From positions 1 through 42,794 of the forward strand of contig QIAU01000165.1 of assembly GCA_003225055.1 (NCBI GenBank): a stretch of 42,794 nucleotides of DNA, given 5' to 3'. Every line of letters begins with the position of its first letter. The first letter of the stretch is position 1. The position numbers and the translations under genes are program-made. The notes below the pieces were generated by a model. It saw only the letters and a program-made list of their open reading frames with translations. It searched no databases and was not told the origin of the DNA. Positions 16,381 through 26,134 of the stretch are shown piece by piece. This stretch comes from Acidobacteriota bacterium. GTDB taxonomy: Bacteria; Acidobacteriota; Terriglobia; Terriglobales; Acidobacteriaceae.

Positions 16381-18480
16381 ATGAGACCCCGGATCGCAGG
16401 GTTGTGCTTGGCTGTCCTAGTGCTCGTTTTGCGCGGCCCAAGCGTCAGCGCGGCCGCAACGATCTCCATCTCGCCAAGCTTGGCATCCGTACCAGTCGGT
16501 GACATTCAGCAGTTCACAACGACGACGGACCCGACCGGGCCTATCTCATGGAGCCTTGAAATTACGTACTACACGGGGTGCCCGCAACACTGTGTTTCCC
16601 ACCGCTCCACTTGTAGTGGCTGTGGGACAGTGTCGCCCACAAGCACGGAAAGCGGGACGCCAACGACCTACACCGCCCCATCCACGCCGTATCATTTCCC
16701 TAACGGCGCACAAGTGGCAAGACTGTGGGTCGTCGCGAGCCGGGGTTACCTATCTGCGATGGCGATGATAACCATTCCGCCGATCTCGGTTGTCGCCTCC
16801 CCCAATCCGGGGACCGTTCCTTTGAGCATGACGCAGCACGTGACTGCAACCGTCGCGAACGATGGGACCAACCAGGGCGTAACGTGGAGCGTACAGCAAA
16901 TCGGCGTGCCTTGCTCGCCCGCTTGCGGCACCGTGAGTCCGACGAAGACAGCCAGCGGGACACCGGCTACATACACTGCACCGGCAATTTCTCCAGTGCT
17001 ACCAGTTGTGAGCGTGGTAGCAACCTCGGTCGATGATCCCACGAAATCCGGCAGCAGCACGCAGATCCTGACGACTGCCGGCGGGCGTCTCATTTGCAGC
17101 GCGGGTTCTGGCAAGGAATCCTTGCTGACTGGCAAGTACGCATTCCTTCTCCAGACGTTTGGAGTTTGGGGAGGGACTAGCACTGCGGGCAGCATCACAG
17201 CGAACGGGATTGGAAAGATCACGGGTGGCGAAGAGGACATTATTTACTTCAGCGGCGCCGGGCATGTCCCTCCGACGATCAGCACCACTGCGAGTTTGTA
17301 CTCCGTGGGGCCTGACCATCGTGGCTGCCTGGTCCTGACAGGCACCGACGGAGAGACAACATTCTTGCGATTCGGACTGGGCTGTGTTAATGCCAGCGGA
17401 ACTGCTACTGCGGGTCAGTTCATCGAGTTCGACGATACGACAGGGGCAGGAACACGCGGAGCCGGTTCTCTTCGGCTGCAGGACCCGACCGCTTTTGCGG
17501 CCAGCCATTTCAAGGGTAATTACGTTTTTGGGACTGTCGGACGAACCCCGACTGTGGCAGGAACCGCGATCATCGGCTCGGTCGGCATCGTGGGAACGTT
17601 TGAATCCGATGGCGTCTCGGCAATTCCCGCCTCCGACATTGATCTCAATCTCGGAGGAAGCATCACCAGCAAGGCTCAATCGGCTGGAACCTTCCAGTGC
17701 TGCGATGGCAATGGGCGAGGAAGCGGCTTGTTCACGGACCTGAGCCCGCAAATTAATTTCGTTCTGTACCAGATCGACAACACAGAGGCGTTCTTCATGA
17801 TGACCAACGATCTCTGGGGTACCTCTGGCGAAGCGATCGCTATCCCCTCTGGGACAAGCTTCTCCCAATCCTCTCTGAACGGCACTGCTGTGCTTCGTGA
17901 GACGGCGCAGTCAGCCGCCGGACCAGTCGTGGATCTTGCTACCGTCAGCGCCGAAGGACTGGGCAACCTTAGGACGAACGACAACGTGAACTCGGCAGGA
18001 GTGTTTGCCACGAGCAATACAGCTCTGACTTATCAAGTTGCTTCCAATGGTCGCGTGACTTTGGCCGGGACCAGCACGCCGCCCGTGCTGTATCTGTATG
18101 GGCCCAATCAGGGCTTCTTGCTGGGAACCGATGCCAATGTGACTTTCGGCATCCTGGAGCCGCAGACGGGAAGCCCGTTCAGCGATTCGTCCTTTTCCGG
18201 TGCCTACACTCTGGTGGTCGAGAATCCCTCGTCCGCCACGGTGATGATGGAATCCGGCGTCCTGACTGCACTCGGAAACGGAAATGCTTCCGGCACACTG
18301 GACCAGTCTAGTTCGACAGGCTTGGCAGCAAACCAGGGCTTGAACGTTGTCTACTCCATCTCCGGGAAAGGAACGGGAAGTGTGGGGAGCGGCACCACGG
18401 CGGTTGTCATTTCGAGCAGAAAGCTGGCGTTCATCAGAGACACCGATCCGAATCCTACAATTTCCGTAGTCGAAAAATAG
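16381..18480 (+). CDS. Large secreted protein with Ig-like repeats
   Basis: The 699-residue protein has a signal peptide (about 1-27, ending SVSAAA). Two Ig-like (BIG2-type) modules follow: each begins with a variant of ISPSLASVPVG or PNPGTVPLSMTQ and ends in CGTVSPT.(S/K)T.SGTP.TYTAP, near residues 80-100 and 175-195. The remaining 470 residues are built from repeated beta-rich segments of the form GxYxFLxx..GxGxITGG or FSGAYTLVVENPSS, with many Gly, Ser and Thr. It is probably cell-surface or exported and adhesive or structural; no catalytic motif is seen. GGAGG (16371-16375) is five bases before ATG 16381, which I chose over the in-frame 16351 start. Confidence 0.75.
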   Translation: MRPRIAGLCLAVLVLVLRGPSVSAAATISISPSLASVPVGDIQQFTTTTDPTGPISWSLEITYYTGCPQHCVSHRSTCSGCGTVSPTSTESGTPTTYTAPSTPYHFPNGAQVARLWVVASRGYLSAMAMITIPPISVVASPNPGTVPLSMTQHVTATVANDGTNQGVTWSVQQIGVPCSPACGTVSPTKTASGTPATYTAPAISPVLPVVSVVATSVDDPTKSGSSTQILTTAGGRLICSAGSGKESLLTGKYAFLLQTFGVWGGTSTAGSITANGIGKITGGEEDIIYFSGAGHVPPTISTTASLYSVGPDHRGCLVLTGTDGETTFLRFGLGCVNASGTATAGQFIEFDDTTGAGTRGAGSLRLQDPTAFAASHFKGNYVFGTVGRTPTVAGTAIIGSVGIVGTFESDGVSAIPASDIDLNLGGSITSKAQSAGTFQCCDGNGRGSGLFTDLSPQINFVLYQIDNTEAFFMMTNDLWGTSGEAIAIPSGTSFSQSSLNGTAVLRETAQSAAGPVVDLATVSAEGLGNLRTNDNVNSAGVFATSNTALTYQVASNGRVTLAGTSTPPVLYLYGPNQGFLLGTDANVTFGILEPQTGSPFSDSSFSGAYTLVVENPSSATVMMESGVLTALGNGNASGTLDQSSSTGLAANQGLNVVYSISGKGTGSVGSGTTAVVISSRKLAFIRDTDPNPTISVVEK

Positions 18481-18697
18481 CGAATCGATTGCGGGGTGGG
18501 CAAAGTGCTGAGGATCTCGATTGCACACATTGATCCCGGGTTCTGACGGGCAAGCCAGAAGTTGACCGGAGCAAAGCCGACCTTCCCATTACCGATCTGG
18601 CTCCATTGCCGACCGGATTGATTCCGGGTTGCCATCCAGAAATAAGCCTGACTTTTGGGCGATCTCTTGCTAACCGAGGGGAGCCGCGGTAGTCTAA

Positions 18698-18710
18698 CTC
18701 GGTAACCGAG
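18698..18710. promoter_or_regulatory. Palindrome upstream of padR-like gene
   Basis: CTCGG-TAA-CCGAG is a perfect inverted repeat just before the ribosome-binding site of the PadR gene. A partial copy (AACCGAGG) lies at 18672-18679. PadR proteins usually repress their own operon through such palindromes; binding here is inferred. Confidence 0.4.
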
Positions 18711-18721
18711 AGGAGACCTTT

Positions 18722-19057
18722 GTGAGTAAGCCGTCCGACCTGGTCCAGGGGACGCTGGACATGCTGATCCTCAAAATACTGGCATTGGAACCCTTGAATG
18801 GATGGGCCATCAGCCAGCGTTTGAAACAAATGTCCAGCGAGGTGCTGGGCGTCAGCGACGGTTCGCTTTACCCCGCACTCCATAAGCTCGAACATCGCGG
18901 ATGGATTCGCGCGCATTGGAAGCCGAGCGAAAACAATCGTCGCGCCAAGTTCTACTCGCTCACGCGGTTGGGACGGAAGCAACTGGAAAAAGAGACCGCC
19001 AACTGGAACCGCGTCTCGGCGGCGATCTCCGGCATCGTGCAGCTCAAAGAGGCCTGA
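18722..19057 (+). CDS. PadR family transcriptional regulator
   Basis: The 111-residue protein opens LVQGTLDMLILKILALEPLN and continues with GWAISQRLKQMS, GSLYPALHKLEHRGWI and AKFYSLTRLGRKQLEKE, which is the complete PadR winged helix and start of the C-terminal helix. It begins with GTG (18722), preceded by AGAGGAG seven bases away. Its stop is two bases before the ATG of the ADOP permease, and the permease ribosome-binding site (AAAGAGG) lies inside the last codons. In Acidobacteriota this PadR-ADOP pairing is standard. The regulator is expected to repress the pair and respond to a small molecule, but no ligand can be named. Confidence 0.92.
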   Translation: MSKPSDLVQGTLDMLILKILALEPLNGWAISQRLKQMSSEVLGVSDGSLYPALHKLEHRGWIRAHWKPSENNRRAKFYSLTRLGRKQLEKETANWNRVSAAISGIVQLKEA

Positions 19058-19059
19058 AT

Positions 19060-21735
19060 ATGGACATCGAACAATGGCTCTATTCCTTGCCGCCGCGTTT
19101 GCGCTCCTTTTTCCATCCCCATCAGGTTGATCAAGAAATGAAAGAAGAGCTTCGCGAGCATCTCGAGCAGCAAATCAGGGAAAACATCGCGAAAGGCATG
19201 TCGCCGGAAGAGGCACGCCGCTCCGCCGTGCGCACGATGGGTGGGATCCCGCAGATCGAACAGCAGTGCCGGGATGCTCGCGGCGGAAGCGTCTTGGATG
19301 ACTTTACTCAGGACTTGCGTTACGGCTTGCGGCAACTGCTCCGTAGCCCAGGGTTTTTCGCGGTGGCAATTCTGTGTCTGACTTTGGGTATTGGCGCAAA
19401 TGCCGCCGTGTTCAGCTGGGTCGAAGGGATTTTATTCCGTCCGTATCCCGCAGTCGCGCATCAGGAGCGGCTGTTCGCGCTGGCCGGGACGGCACGTGGC
19501 GAAACCGGAGCAGGCGGACTCTCATGGCCTGATTTCCAGGACCTGCGCAGAAATTGTTCTCTCTGCGAGGAAGCTTTCGTCAGCAAGATTACCGGAAGCA
19601 CTCTCAGCGTTGGCGATCACGCCGAGACCGTGCGCGGGAGCATCGTTTCCGCCAACTATTTTGCTGCCATCGGCGTTCGTCCCATTCTTGGGCGAGGCTT
19701 CGAGCCGGGCGAGGACGTCGGCAGCGACTCCCATCCTGTCGTCGTCATCAGCTACCAGCTGTGGCGTGATCGATATAAAGGAGATCCGGAAATCGTTGGC
19801 AGAATGCAGCGCTTTGATAATGTGCCGCACACCATCATCGGCGTTACGCCAGAGGGATTTTATGGGACCTTCGTCGGCTGGGGAATGCAGTTCTGGGTCC
19901 CGGCGTCGATGGAAGAAACCTTCGAGAGCGGCGGCTATAAACTCGAAGACCGCGATGCGCGATGGATCGAAGCGTATGTGAGACTCAAGCCGGGAGTCAG
20001 ACAGTCGCAGGCACAGCAGGAAATCTCGGCAATTGCTGCGCGATTGGAGACGAGTTACCCGGCCACCAACCGTGGGCGCAGCATCGGGATATGGCCCTTG
20101 TGGCAGACGCCATTCAACCATGCCCGAACTATGCTGCCGACACTCGAAGTCATGGTAGCCGTCGTTGCTTTTGTTCTGCTTATCGCCTGTGCGAACGTGG
20201 GCAATCTGTTGCTGGTGCGGTCCTTCGCCCGTCGCCACGAGATGAGCGTTCGTCTCGCGATTGGCGCCAGCCGCGTGCGTTTAGTGAAGCAGCTTCTCAC
20301 CGAAGGCCTCATCCTGTCCGCACTCGGCACAGCCGGTGGACTTCTGGTCGCGTACTGGTGCCGGCATGCGCTGGTGTTGTTGTTGCCGACACGCTCAGGA
20401 GTAGCAATGTACCTGCCTGGGCAAATGGACGCGCGCGTGATGGCAATGAGCGCCATCGTCTGCTTGCTCGTGACATTGATTGTGGGGATAATTCCCGCCT
20501 TTCGAACCCGTCACCTCGATCTGGCCGGGCCTTTGAAGGCCGACTCCACCGGTGTGGTCGGGGCCCGGGGAAGAGCCTGGATGCGCTCCGGCCTCGTCGT
20601 CTTCCAGGTTGGTCTCAGCTTCATTCTGCTGGTGGGAGCAGCCTTATTGCTCGAGAGTCTGGAAAAGATTCGAAGCACAAGCCCCGGCTTCATTACGACC
20701 AGCGTGGTAACGACCGGGGTCTCATTAGTGGCAGCAGGATACGATGTCCCCCGAGCGAAGATCTTTCAGGACGAACTGATCGATCGGCTCAGTGCGCTTC
20801 CGGGCGTGGAGTCCGCCGCTTTCGCCTGCGTGACGCCGTTGGGCTACGCCACGTACTCTTCCACCCCGATCGTTGTGGACGGCTACCAGCCTTCGCTGGA
20901 AGAACAACCTTCCGTCGAATACAACCAGGTGGGTCCGGGATATTTCGCGACGCTGGGAATCCCCCTTTTCTCCGGCCGGGAATTTGTGCGCACCGATGAC
21001 GAGAACGCGCCGCTGGTCGCCATCGTGAATCGAACTATGGCGACGCGCTACTGGGCAGGTGAGGATCCGGTCGGCCGTCGACTTCAAGTGAAGGGTCGCT
21101 GGACGCGCGTGGTCGGTGTGGTCGCCGATTCGAAGTATGAGAGCATGCGCGAGATTCCGAGGCCGTTTTTCTATGTGCCCCTGCGGCAGGATTTCGAGCG
21201 AGGACCTGCTCTGAACATCCGCACCCGTCAGTCGCTGTCGAGTATGCGGGCCGCGCTCGTCCGCGAAGTGCGCGCTTTGGACGCAAACCTTGCACTTTAC
21301 GAGATGATTACACTCCAGGAACAAGTCAACCGCTCGACCTCGCCGCAACTCGTAGCGGTCACCTTGGTCTCGATCTTGGGGGGTCTGGCGCTTCTTCTCG
21401 CTGGGGTTGGCCTGTACGGGGTCATGTCCTACGCGGTAGCGCAGAGCACGCGGGAACTTGGATTGCGCATGGCACTTGGAGCTGGCGCGGCCAACCTGCT
21501 CCGGCTCGTCATTTCGCGCGGCCTGCGATTAACCGCAGGAGGTGTCCTCTTCGGCACGGTGGCAGCCCTGGCTGTGACGAGATTACTCGGACAGCTTCTC
21601 TATAACGTGAGCCCGCACGATCCGGTAGTATTCGGACTGGCTTTAGCAGTGATGACCACCACTGCCATCTTCGCTTGTCTATTGCCTGCGTGGCGGGCAA
21701 GCCGGACCGATCCCGCGCGCGTCCTGCGAGATTGA
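19060..21735 (+). CDS. ADOP family ABC transporter permease (MacB/FtsX-like)
   Basis: The 891-residue membrane protein belongs to the acidobacterial duplicated orphan permease family. The N-terminal cytosolic helix pair (1-80: EMKEELREHLEQQIRENIAK, SPEEARRSAVRTMGG) is followed by DLRYGLRQLLRSPGFFAVA and CLTLGIGANAAVFSW (first transmembrane helix). A periplasmic MacB-type domain, FtsX helices near FVLLIACANVGNLLLVRSFA, a second permease unit after RSGLVVFQVGLSFILLVGAA and the closing FtsX unit (GLYGVMSYAVAQSTRELGLR) complete it. No ATP-binding gene is adjacent, hence 'orphan'; such proteins must pair with an ATPase elsewhere. Transported cargo is unknown. Translation is coupled to the PadR gene. 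The open frame extends into the PadR gene, but ATG 19060 is clearly the start. Confidence 0.93.
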   Translation: MDIEQWLYSLPPRLRSFFHPHQVDQEMKEELREHLEQQIRENIAKGMSPEEARRSAVRTMGGIPQIEQQCRDARGGSVLDDFTQDLRYGLRQLLRSPGFFAVAILCLTLGIGANAAVFSWVEGILFRPYPAVAHQERLFALAGTARGETGAGGLSWPDFQDLRRNCSLCEEAFVSKITGSTLSVGDHAETVRGSIVSANYFAAIGVRPILGRGFEPGEDVGSDSHPVVVISYQLWRDRYKGDPEIVGRMQRFDNVPHTIIGVTPEGFYGTFVGWGMQFWVPASMEETFESGGYKLEDRDARWIEAYVRLKPGVRQSQAQQEISAIAARLETSYPATNRGRSIGIWPLWQTPFNHARTMLPTLEVMVAVVAFVLLIACANVGNLLLVRSFARRHEMSVRLAIGASRVRLVKQLLTEGLILSALGTAGGLLVAYWCRHALVLLLPTRSGVAMYLPGQMDARVMAMSAIVCLLVTLIVGIIPAFRTRHLDLAGPLKADSTGVVGARGRAWMRSGLVVFQVGLSFILLVGAALLLESLEKIRSTSPGFITTSVVTTGVSLVAAGYDVPRAKIFQDELIDRLSALPGVESAAFACVTPLGYATYSSTPIVVDGYQPSLEEQPSVEYNQVGPGYFATLGIPLFSGREFVRTDDENAPLVAIVNRTMATRYWAGEDPVGRRLQVKGRWTRVVGVVADSKYESMREIPRPFFYVPLRQDFERGPALNIRTRQSLSSMRAALVREVRALDANLALYEMITLQEQVNRSTSPQLVAVTLVSILGGLALLLAGVGLYGVMSYAVAQSTRELGLRMALGAGAANLLRLVISRGLRLTAGGVLFGTVAALAVTRLLGQLLYNVSPHDPVVFGLALAVMTTTAIFACLLPAWRASRTDPARVLRD

Positions 21736-22712
21736 TTTTTCCAGACGCGCTGTGCGAGTCGGGCAATTGTTTTATTCCTGAGTAACGGGCACCATCGAAG
21801 CATTCAGAATTCATCCCCCCAATTTGGCGGAGGATGAAACAGCGCAGCGGCGGACGCCCGACCGCTCAGAAACCAGTTCACATACTCTTCGAAGAGAATG
21901 CCCCATGCTTTAAATAGCATTGGCAGCTTTTCTTCAGGAAGGCCCCCGAAGAGAGCCCAATAAACACCGCTGTGCATTTTCTCAATAAGGTTCCTGGCGA
22001 TGTGAATACGCAGAAGCAGGATGGCCCTGGTGGTTTGTCTTGGGAGCGAGTAGCGCGCCTACTCAGAGTCTCGCTGGATGAGTACGAGGTTGGTTTGCAA
22101 CATTGCAACTGAGAGTGGTGGGTACGTTCGTAACGGAAAAGGCGCTTGAGGAATTTTGTCAAAACTGTGGAAGAAAAGGCGGCCCAAGGCTGAATTTCCG
22201 ACTCATGGAACCAAGTGTCTTGCCGTTCCAGATCCAGGGAAGTGGCGGCCTCTGTCACTCCGGCATCGACAGTGGAACAACGAAGGCGAGCCAGACACCA
22301 CGCGATCCAAGCTGGGCCCGGACCCGGCCTGCCGTTTGTTGTGCACCCGGGTGCACAGATTGGCACATCTCTATCCCTTTGTCGTCCGCGACCAAAGAAT
22401 GGCGGTGATCGTCAGATTGGTTGCCCTCGAGCCGAGATCCAAGCGGGGCTCGCGACACCCCCTATGCAGTCGTTGTGCACTTCGGGTGCACAAACTTGGA
22501 CATCTCTTCCCTTGCGAGACCAAGGACCGGAGCTGATCGCCAGATTGGTTGCAGCCGACCCCGAGAGCAAAGGCCGAATTCCAATCGAGTGCGTCTGCAT
22601 AAACCAACACCGTAGGCGAAAATAAAGCGAAAGTCAATAGCAAATTTTGCGCTTGCGCAGCGAAAATTTCACCCGCCTTGGGAGCAAACGCTGCACGCGG
22701 TGACACGGCATG
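21736..22712. other. 977-base gap containing a tandem repeat, no recognised gene
   Basis: Frames on both strands (for example minus 21878-22366 and plus 22215-22625) have irregular Cys/Ser/Pro-rich translations without domains, so I do not call genes. A stretch near 22035-22110 could be read as the end of a decayed gene, but this is weak. The right half contains the repeat described separately. Confidence 0.5.
22333..22576. repeat. Two imperfect direct repeats of about 110 bases, each headed by a palindrome
   Basis: Copy A (about 22333-22440) and copy B (about 22469-22576) share the order TTGTGCAC..GGGTGCACA, then ACATCTC.T.CC, a GCGA.ACCAA core, then GATCG.CAGATTGGTTGC. Copy A carries the perfect 16-base palindrome GTGCACCCGGGTGCAC; copy B carries TGTGCAC-TTCGG-GTGCACA. 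The spacing is about 136 bases. It lies between the ends of an ADOP gene and a cytochrome gene, in non-coding sequence. It could be a dispersed repeat family, a structured RNA or a binding region. Confidence 0.65.
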
Positions 22713-22754
22713 CGAATAAAAGGGGGATGTCACTTAAATGCCCGACATCCCCTT
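22713..22754 (-). terminator. Rho-independent terminator of the diheme cytochrome gene
   Basis: On the minus strand a 9-bp stem GGGGATGTC/GACATCCCC (22744-22752 with 22723-22731) encloses a 12-base loop and is followed by CTTTTATT. It lies about 30 bases past the stop of the cytochrome gene. Confidence 0.8.
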
Positions 22755-22782
22755 GAGCTGTGCTCCGCAACCGATCAACCCC

Positions 22783-25074
22783 TCAAGGAACCTGGCCCGG
22801 GTTGCAAGTGAAGGTACCTGTGCTTGGTGTCAGGAGGAACTTCGTAAGTTCGTCCGGCTGATTGGGATCACCCGTCGTGTTGGCGGTGGGATCGGCTGAC
22901 AACCAGAAACGGTTGAATGTCACCAGAGAGTTCGGCATGGAGTGGTCGCGAAAGATCTGAGAATCTCCCCCACACACGGTGATCGGAACGTCGATTTCGG
23001 GCGCTTCTGCGCGAAAGAAGTGGGAGCTGCCGGGGGTAATGTTCTGGTAGTGGTCGAAATTGAAACCTTCGACCAGGGCCACATGGCATGTGCGGCAACT
23101 GCGAGCATACACGTCTTGATAGAAGTTGTATGCATTTGGGTCGGTTGCGCGATCAGGCCAAGAAGAGTCAATGTAAGTCTTGTTCAACACCTTCCTGAAC
23201 CCTGGCTGATTGGCATACCAACCATTGATGAGAGCTTGCTCGGCTGGCGTCGGGCCTGCCTTCAGCACATTCTGATTCAAGAAGTAGATCTGTTGTTCCT
23301 GGTCCTGCGCGCGCAAACCAAGTTTGCTGGAAAACTCGAAGTTCCCAGTGTCGTAGGGTAGGAAGTGGCCCCCGACGTTAGCTGCGCCCGAGCCGTCTTC
23401 AGGAAACTTGCCAGCATAGTGATCTCCACCGTGGCAGACCACGCAGGTTCCTGGTACAAACTTTTCCCGTCGGCCGTCGAGGTTGACAGAGGGGAGCAAC
23501 TGGCCGCTCGGGCCAAAAATCAGGAAGCGAACAAACGGCTGATTGTTGTTCACCCCCTGGCTCACCGTGTAGTCCATGGCCACGCAAGCCACCAGGTTCT
23601 TGTTGTGGTTGGCGTTGTCCACCGCGGTATCAATCTCAGCTTGAGGGGAATTGAAGAAATCTGGCGGACCCAAGTGATTACAGACCACTGCGGCCGTCTG
23701 GTTCGGGCCGTAAGAAATGGACTGGTGAACCCGGGCGAGATTGAGGTCCACCTTGTTGATGTAGGAGGCGAAAAACGTCGGGACTCCGCGCTGGGCGTAA
23801 GGGCCGAACTTGACCGCGCGCTTCCAGTCCTGGAAGGTAATAGGCGCAATCAGGTTCCCGGCGGCGTCACAACCACTAACCGCGCCGATAGCTTTGTAGT
23901 ACTGGCAGGCTCCCATACGGGTGTCGAGGCCCTTCTCGGCGAGAAAGGCGTCGGCGCGCGGGACGATGTCGGACGGAAGGGGAGCCGGCAAAAGGAAATT
24001 CACCGATGCGATGGTTGAGCCGTTCCGCGTCGCGGTCATTGACTGCACCAGGGGCGCGCTCACGTTGGGGAGAATCGTCGTGCCTATTTCCCCGAGCGAA
24101 AACGCCTCCTGGAGAATTTGCACTTTCAATGCAGGGGCCCCCTCGCAGGATAGCAACACCGAGGCCGGTGGCGGCAAGAGGAAGTTGAAGACCAGTGAGT
24201 AGTCTCCCAGTTCATTCATGCGGACGGAGGTGCCCATCGGTTGATCGTTTGCATCCAGTAGCCTTGCGGTGGCAGTTACGTGCACCCCGAAGAACTCGTT
24301 CAGGGTTCCGCACGGGGAACCGTCCTGCAGCGTGAGCGTACCGCTGAGCAGAAAGCTTTGACCGTCAAAGCCGGGGGCGCTGCTGAGGTAGTCGGTGGTG
24401 GCCACGGTCGGCATTGGCAGGTTGTTGGTGAAGAAGAAAGCCGCTGAGCACGGAGTTGGCGCAGGTCGGCCGGGCGGCTGGCAGAAGGCGGCGTACGCGT
24501 TCCCGGGAGGCAGGTTGGAAATGAGATATTCACCCCGAAGATCGGATTTCACCGGGCCGGTTGCCGGATAGGTGGCGTTAGTGATGGTGTCCTGCATGTA
24601 GACCGAAACGTCTGGAGCATGGACATCGTGCTCGATTCCATTTGTGTTCGTTGTTCCCCAAAGCACAGACGAGCGGTACGTTTCACCCGTGGGAGCGGCA
24701 GCGGGAGGGGCAATGTAGGGCACGGGACGTGCTTCCGATTCAGACGTGCTGCTGACGCCATCGGTATTCACGGCAAGGCGCTTTTCGGTATACCCGCCCA
24801 ATCCGTTTGAGACCAGGACATAAGCAAAGTGAATGCCTGGACCGGTAGGTAGGGTCCAAGTGGTAGTTGTGGCATCGACGTCCTGAATGGCGCCATCAGT
24901 CGATCTCCAACGGTAATGCAGCGTGGCGCTAGAAGTGTCGGACGCTTGTACCGAAATCGTAACGGTCGGACCCCGGCGCGAAAAATCGGCACTTAAGGAT
25001 AGACCAAACAGTAGAATGCAAACAGAAATTCCGACTGCGACAACAATTGCGACAACACGTGACTTGTGGCGCAT
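22783..25074 (-). CDS. Membrane-anchored diheme c-type cytochrome, multidomain
   Basis: The 763-residue protein has an N-terminal transmembrane anchor (about 8-28). A beta-sandwich of PKD/Ig type (about 35-105, ending VLVSNGLGGYTEKRLAVN) and a carboxypeptidase-regulatory-like domain (about 130-215, with LRGEYLISNLPPGNAY) follow. The C-terminal half has two haem motifs, CVVCH (544-548) and CRTCH (660-664), plus many other Cys. The second part resembles the cytochrome modules of large secreted oxidoreductases in Acidobacteriota, but I cannot assign a substrate. It should sit on the periplasmic side of the inner membrane and pass electrons. GGGAGG lies five bases before ATG 25074 and a strong terminator follows, so it is a single-gene unit. 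Alternative: a di-haem peroxidase-like protein, less likely because the spacing motifs are absent. Confidence 0.78.
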   Translation of the reverse strand: MRHKSRVVAIVVAVGISVCILLFGLSLSADFSRRGPTVTISVQASDTSSATLHYRWRSTDGAIQDVDATTTTWTLPTGPGIHFAYVLVSNGLGGYTEKRLAVNTDGVSSTSESEARPVPYIAPPAAAPTGETYRSSVLWGTTNTNGIEHDVHAPDVSVYMQDTITNATYPATGPVKSDLRGEYLISNLPPGNAYAAFCQPPGRPAPTPCSAAFFFTNNLPMPTVATTDYLSSAPGFDGQSFLLSGTLTLQDGSPCGTLNEFFGVHVTATARLLDANDQPMGTSVRMNELGDYSLVFNFLLPPPASVLLSCEGAPALKVQILQEAFSLGEIGTTILPNVSAPLVQSMTATRNGSTIASVNFLLPAPLPSDIVPRADAFLAEKGLDTRMGACQYYKAIGAVSGCDAAGNLIAPITFQDWKRAVKFGPYAQRGVPTFFASYINKVDLNLARVHQSISYGPNQTAAVVCNHLGPPDFFNSPQAEIDTAVDNANHNKNLVACVAMDYTVSQGVNNNQPFVRFLIFGPSGQLLPSVNLDGRREKFVPGTCVVCHGGDHYAGKFPEDGSGAANVGGHFLPYDTGNFEFSSKLGLRAQDQEQQIYFLNQNVLKAGPTPAEQALINGWYANQPGFRKVLNKTYIDSSWPDRATDPNAYNFYQDVYARSCRTCHVALVEGFNFDHYQNITPGSSHFFRAEAPEIDVPITVCGGDSQIFRDHSMPNSLVTFNRFWLSADPTANTTGDPNQPDELTKFLLTPSTGTFTCNPGQVP

Positions 25075-26134
25075 ATTGACCTCCCGGTCAGGTTATGTGA
25101 GTAGCTGGCTGGCCGTGAATTGACGCTATTTGGTTGCGGGTCCTCGCTTGGGCGAGGAACTTCACATCTCTCCCCGCGCGGTGTTTCCTCGCGACTTCCG
25201 ACGCGGTGAATGAGCGAAAAAGAAAGCAAAGCAGAACGCCGCATACAGTCCCTGCGACTAGCGGAAAGATTTCGCGCGCGCTCTGACCTCATCACTCCCC
25301 GGACACTCGGTCGGCCTCCGATAAGCATCCAGGTATGGGTCTCCTGATACGAACGAACGTCCCTGAAAGACGCTACGACATCGACCAGGTCAACGTTGTA
25401 GCCAACGCAAAAATAGGGGCTCGCACTACTGGGGCCGCCCGTTGGCTGCCACCCCGCCGTGTTGAATAGGTAGTCGATATTAAAGGTGCCGATGAGCTGC
25501 TGAGCCTGTCCGAAGCTGCTGACGAAAAGAACTCTGAACAAAAAGAATCGCAGTGTGAACTCTCGGAAAGAGCAGGCCATCGCAAGCCCCCCGCGTGTTC
25601 CGACGGTCCCAATGAGACTACCGGTCTAACAATCGTGACGGCGGCCCATATTTGCTTTCCTTCAAAGAACAGGCACAATACAAGACTCCTCACACCTACA
25701 TAACATCAGGTGTAAGATTCGCTTCACCAGAATTGGAATTCAGTGTCGGGACCGACGCGCCGACTCACTCTCAGCACCGGGGGGAAGGTGACACGGCTGA
25801 GTGGCAACACAATATACCCAGACGGATATTTGTCAAGAACAATGTCACAATTCACATTTGCGCCACAATGTGAGCTTCAGTCTGTGATTGCCGTCACAAA
25901 AAGTTGAACGGGAATGAGAACCAATTTCTCGTATGAAGGGGCTGTGGTTTGCGCGGATGGGTCGTTGCCGCGTTTCTTTTGATCAGCCTGTTGCTGCAGG
26001 CTATCATGCTCCAATGCTGCTATAGCTCAATGATCGCCGGAGGGATGCCAGTTACCTGGCACCCCTCGCTCGGACCCCGGACGGGCGCTCCTTAGCGCAT
26101 CCGGTTCTTATCTCAGATACCTGGCGGGAAAGGC
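25075..26134. other. 1.06-kb AT-richer gap with several inverted repeats; one doubtful gene
   Basis: A minus-strand frame from 25580 starts with a signal-like sequence (FLFRVLFVSSFGQAQ) and about 75 plausible residues, then runs into the cytochrome gene in another frame; it could be a broken secreted-protein gene, but the ribosome-binding site is poor. The rest is AT-rich and intergenic in character. Inverted repeats are ACACCT/AGGTGT (25692-25713), CACATT/AATGTG (25853-25872) and a 10-bp hairpin with one mismatch at 26042-26065 (GGGATGCCAG/CTGGCACCCC around TTAC). The cytochrome promoter should be near 25.1 kb. Confidence 0.45.

Noticed and set aside
18901-19059. Extended start for the ADOP permease inside the PadR gene
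   Set aside because: The added 53 residues are PadR sequence in another frame; ATG 19060 has a ribosome-binding site and the family N-terminus.
22215-22625. 136-codon plus-strand frame in the repeat region
   Set aside because: It is made of the two repeat copies and its translation is irregular; treated as a repeat, not a protein.
24993-25580. 195-codon minus-strand frame with a signal-like start
   Set aside because: The last third overlaps the cytochrome gene out of frame and the ribosome-binding site is poor; mentioned only as a doubtful fragment in the gap entry.
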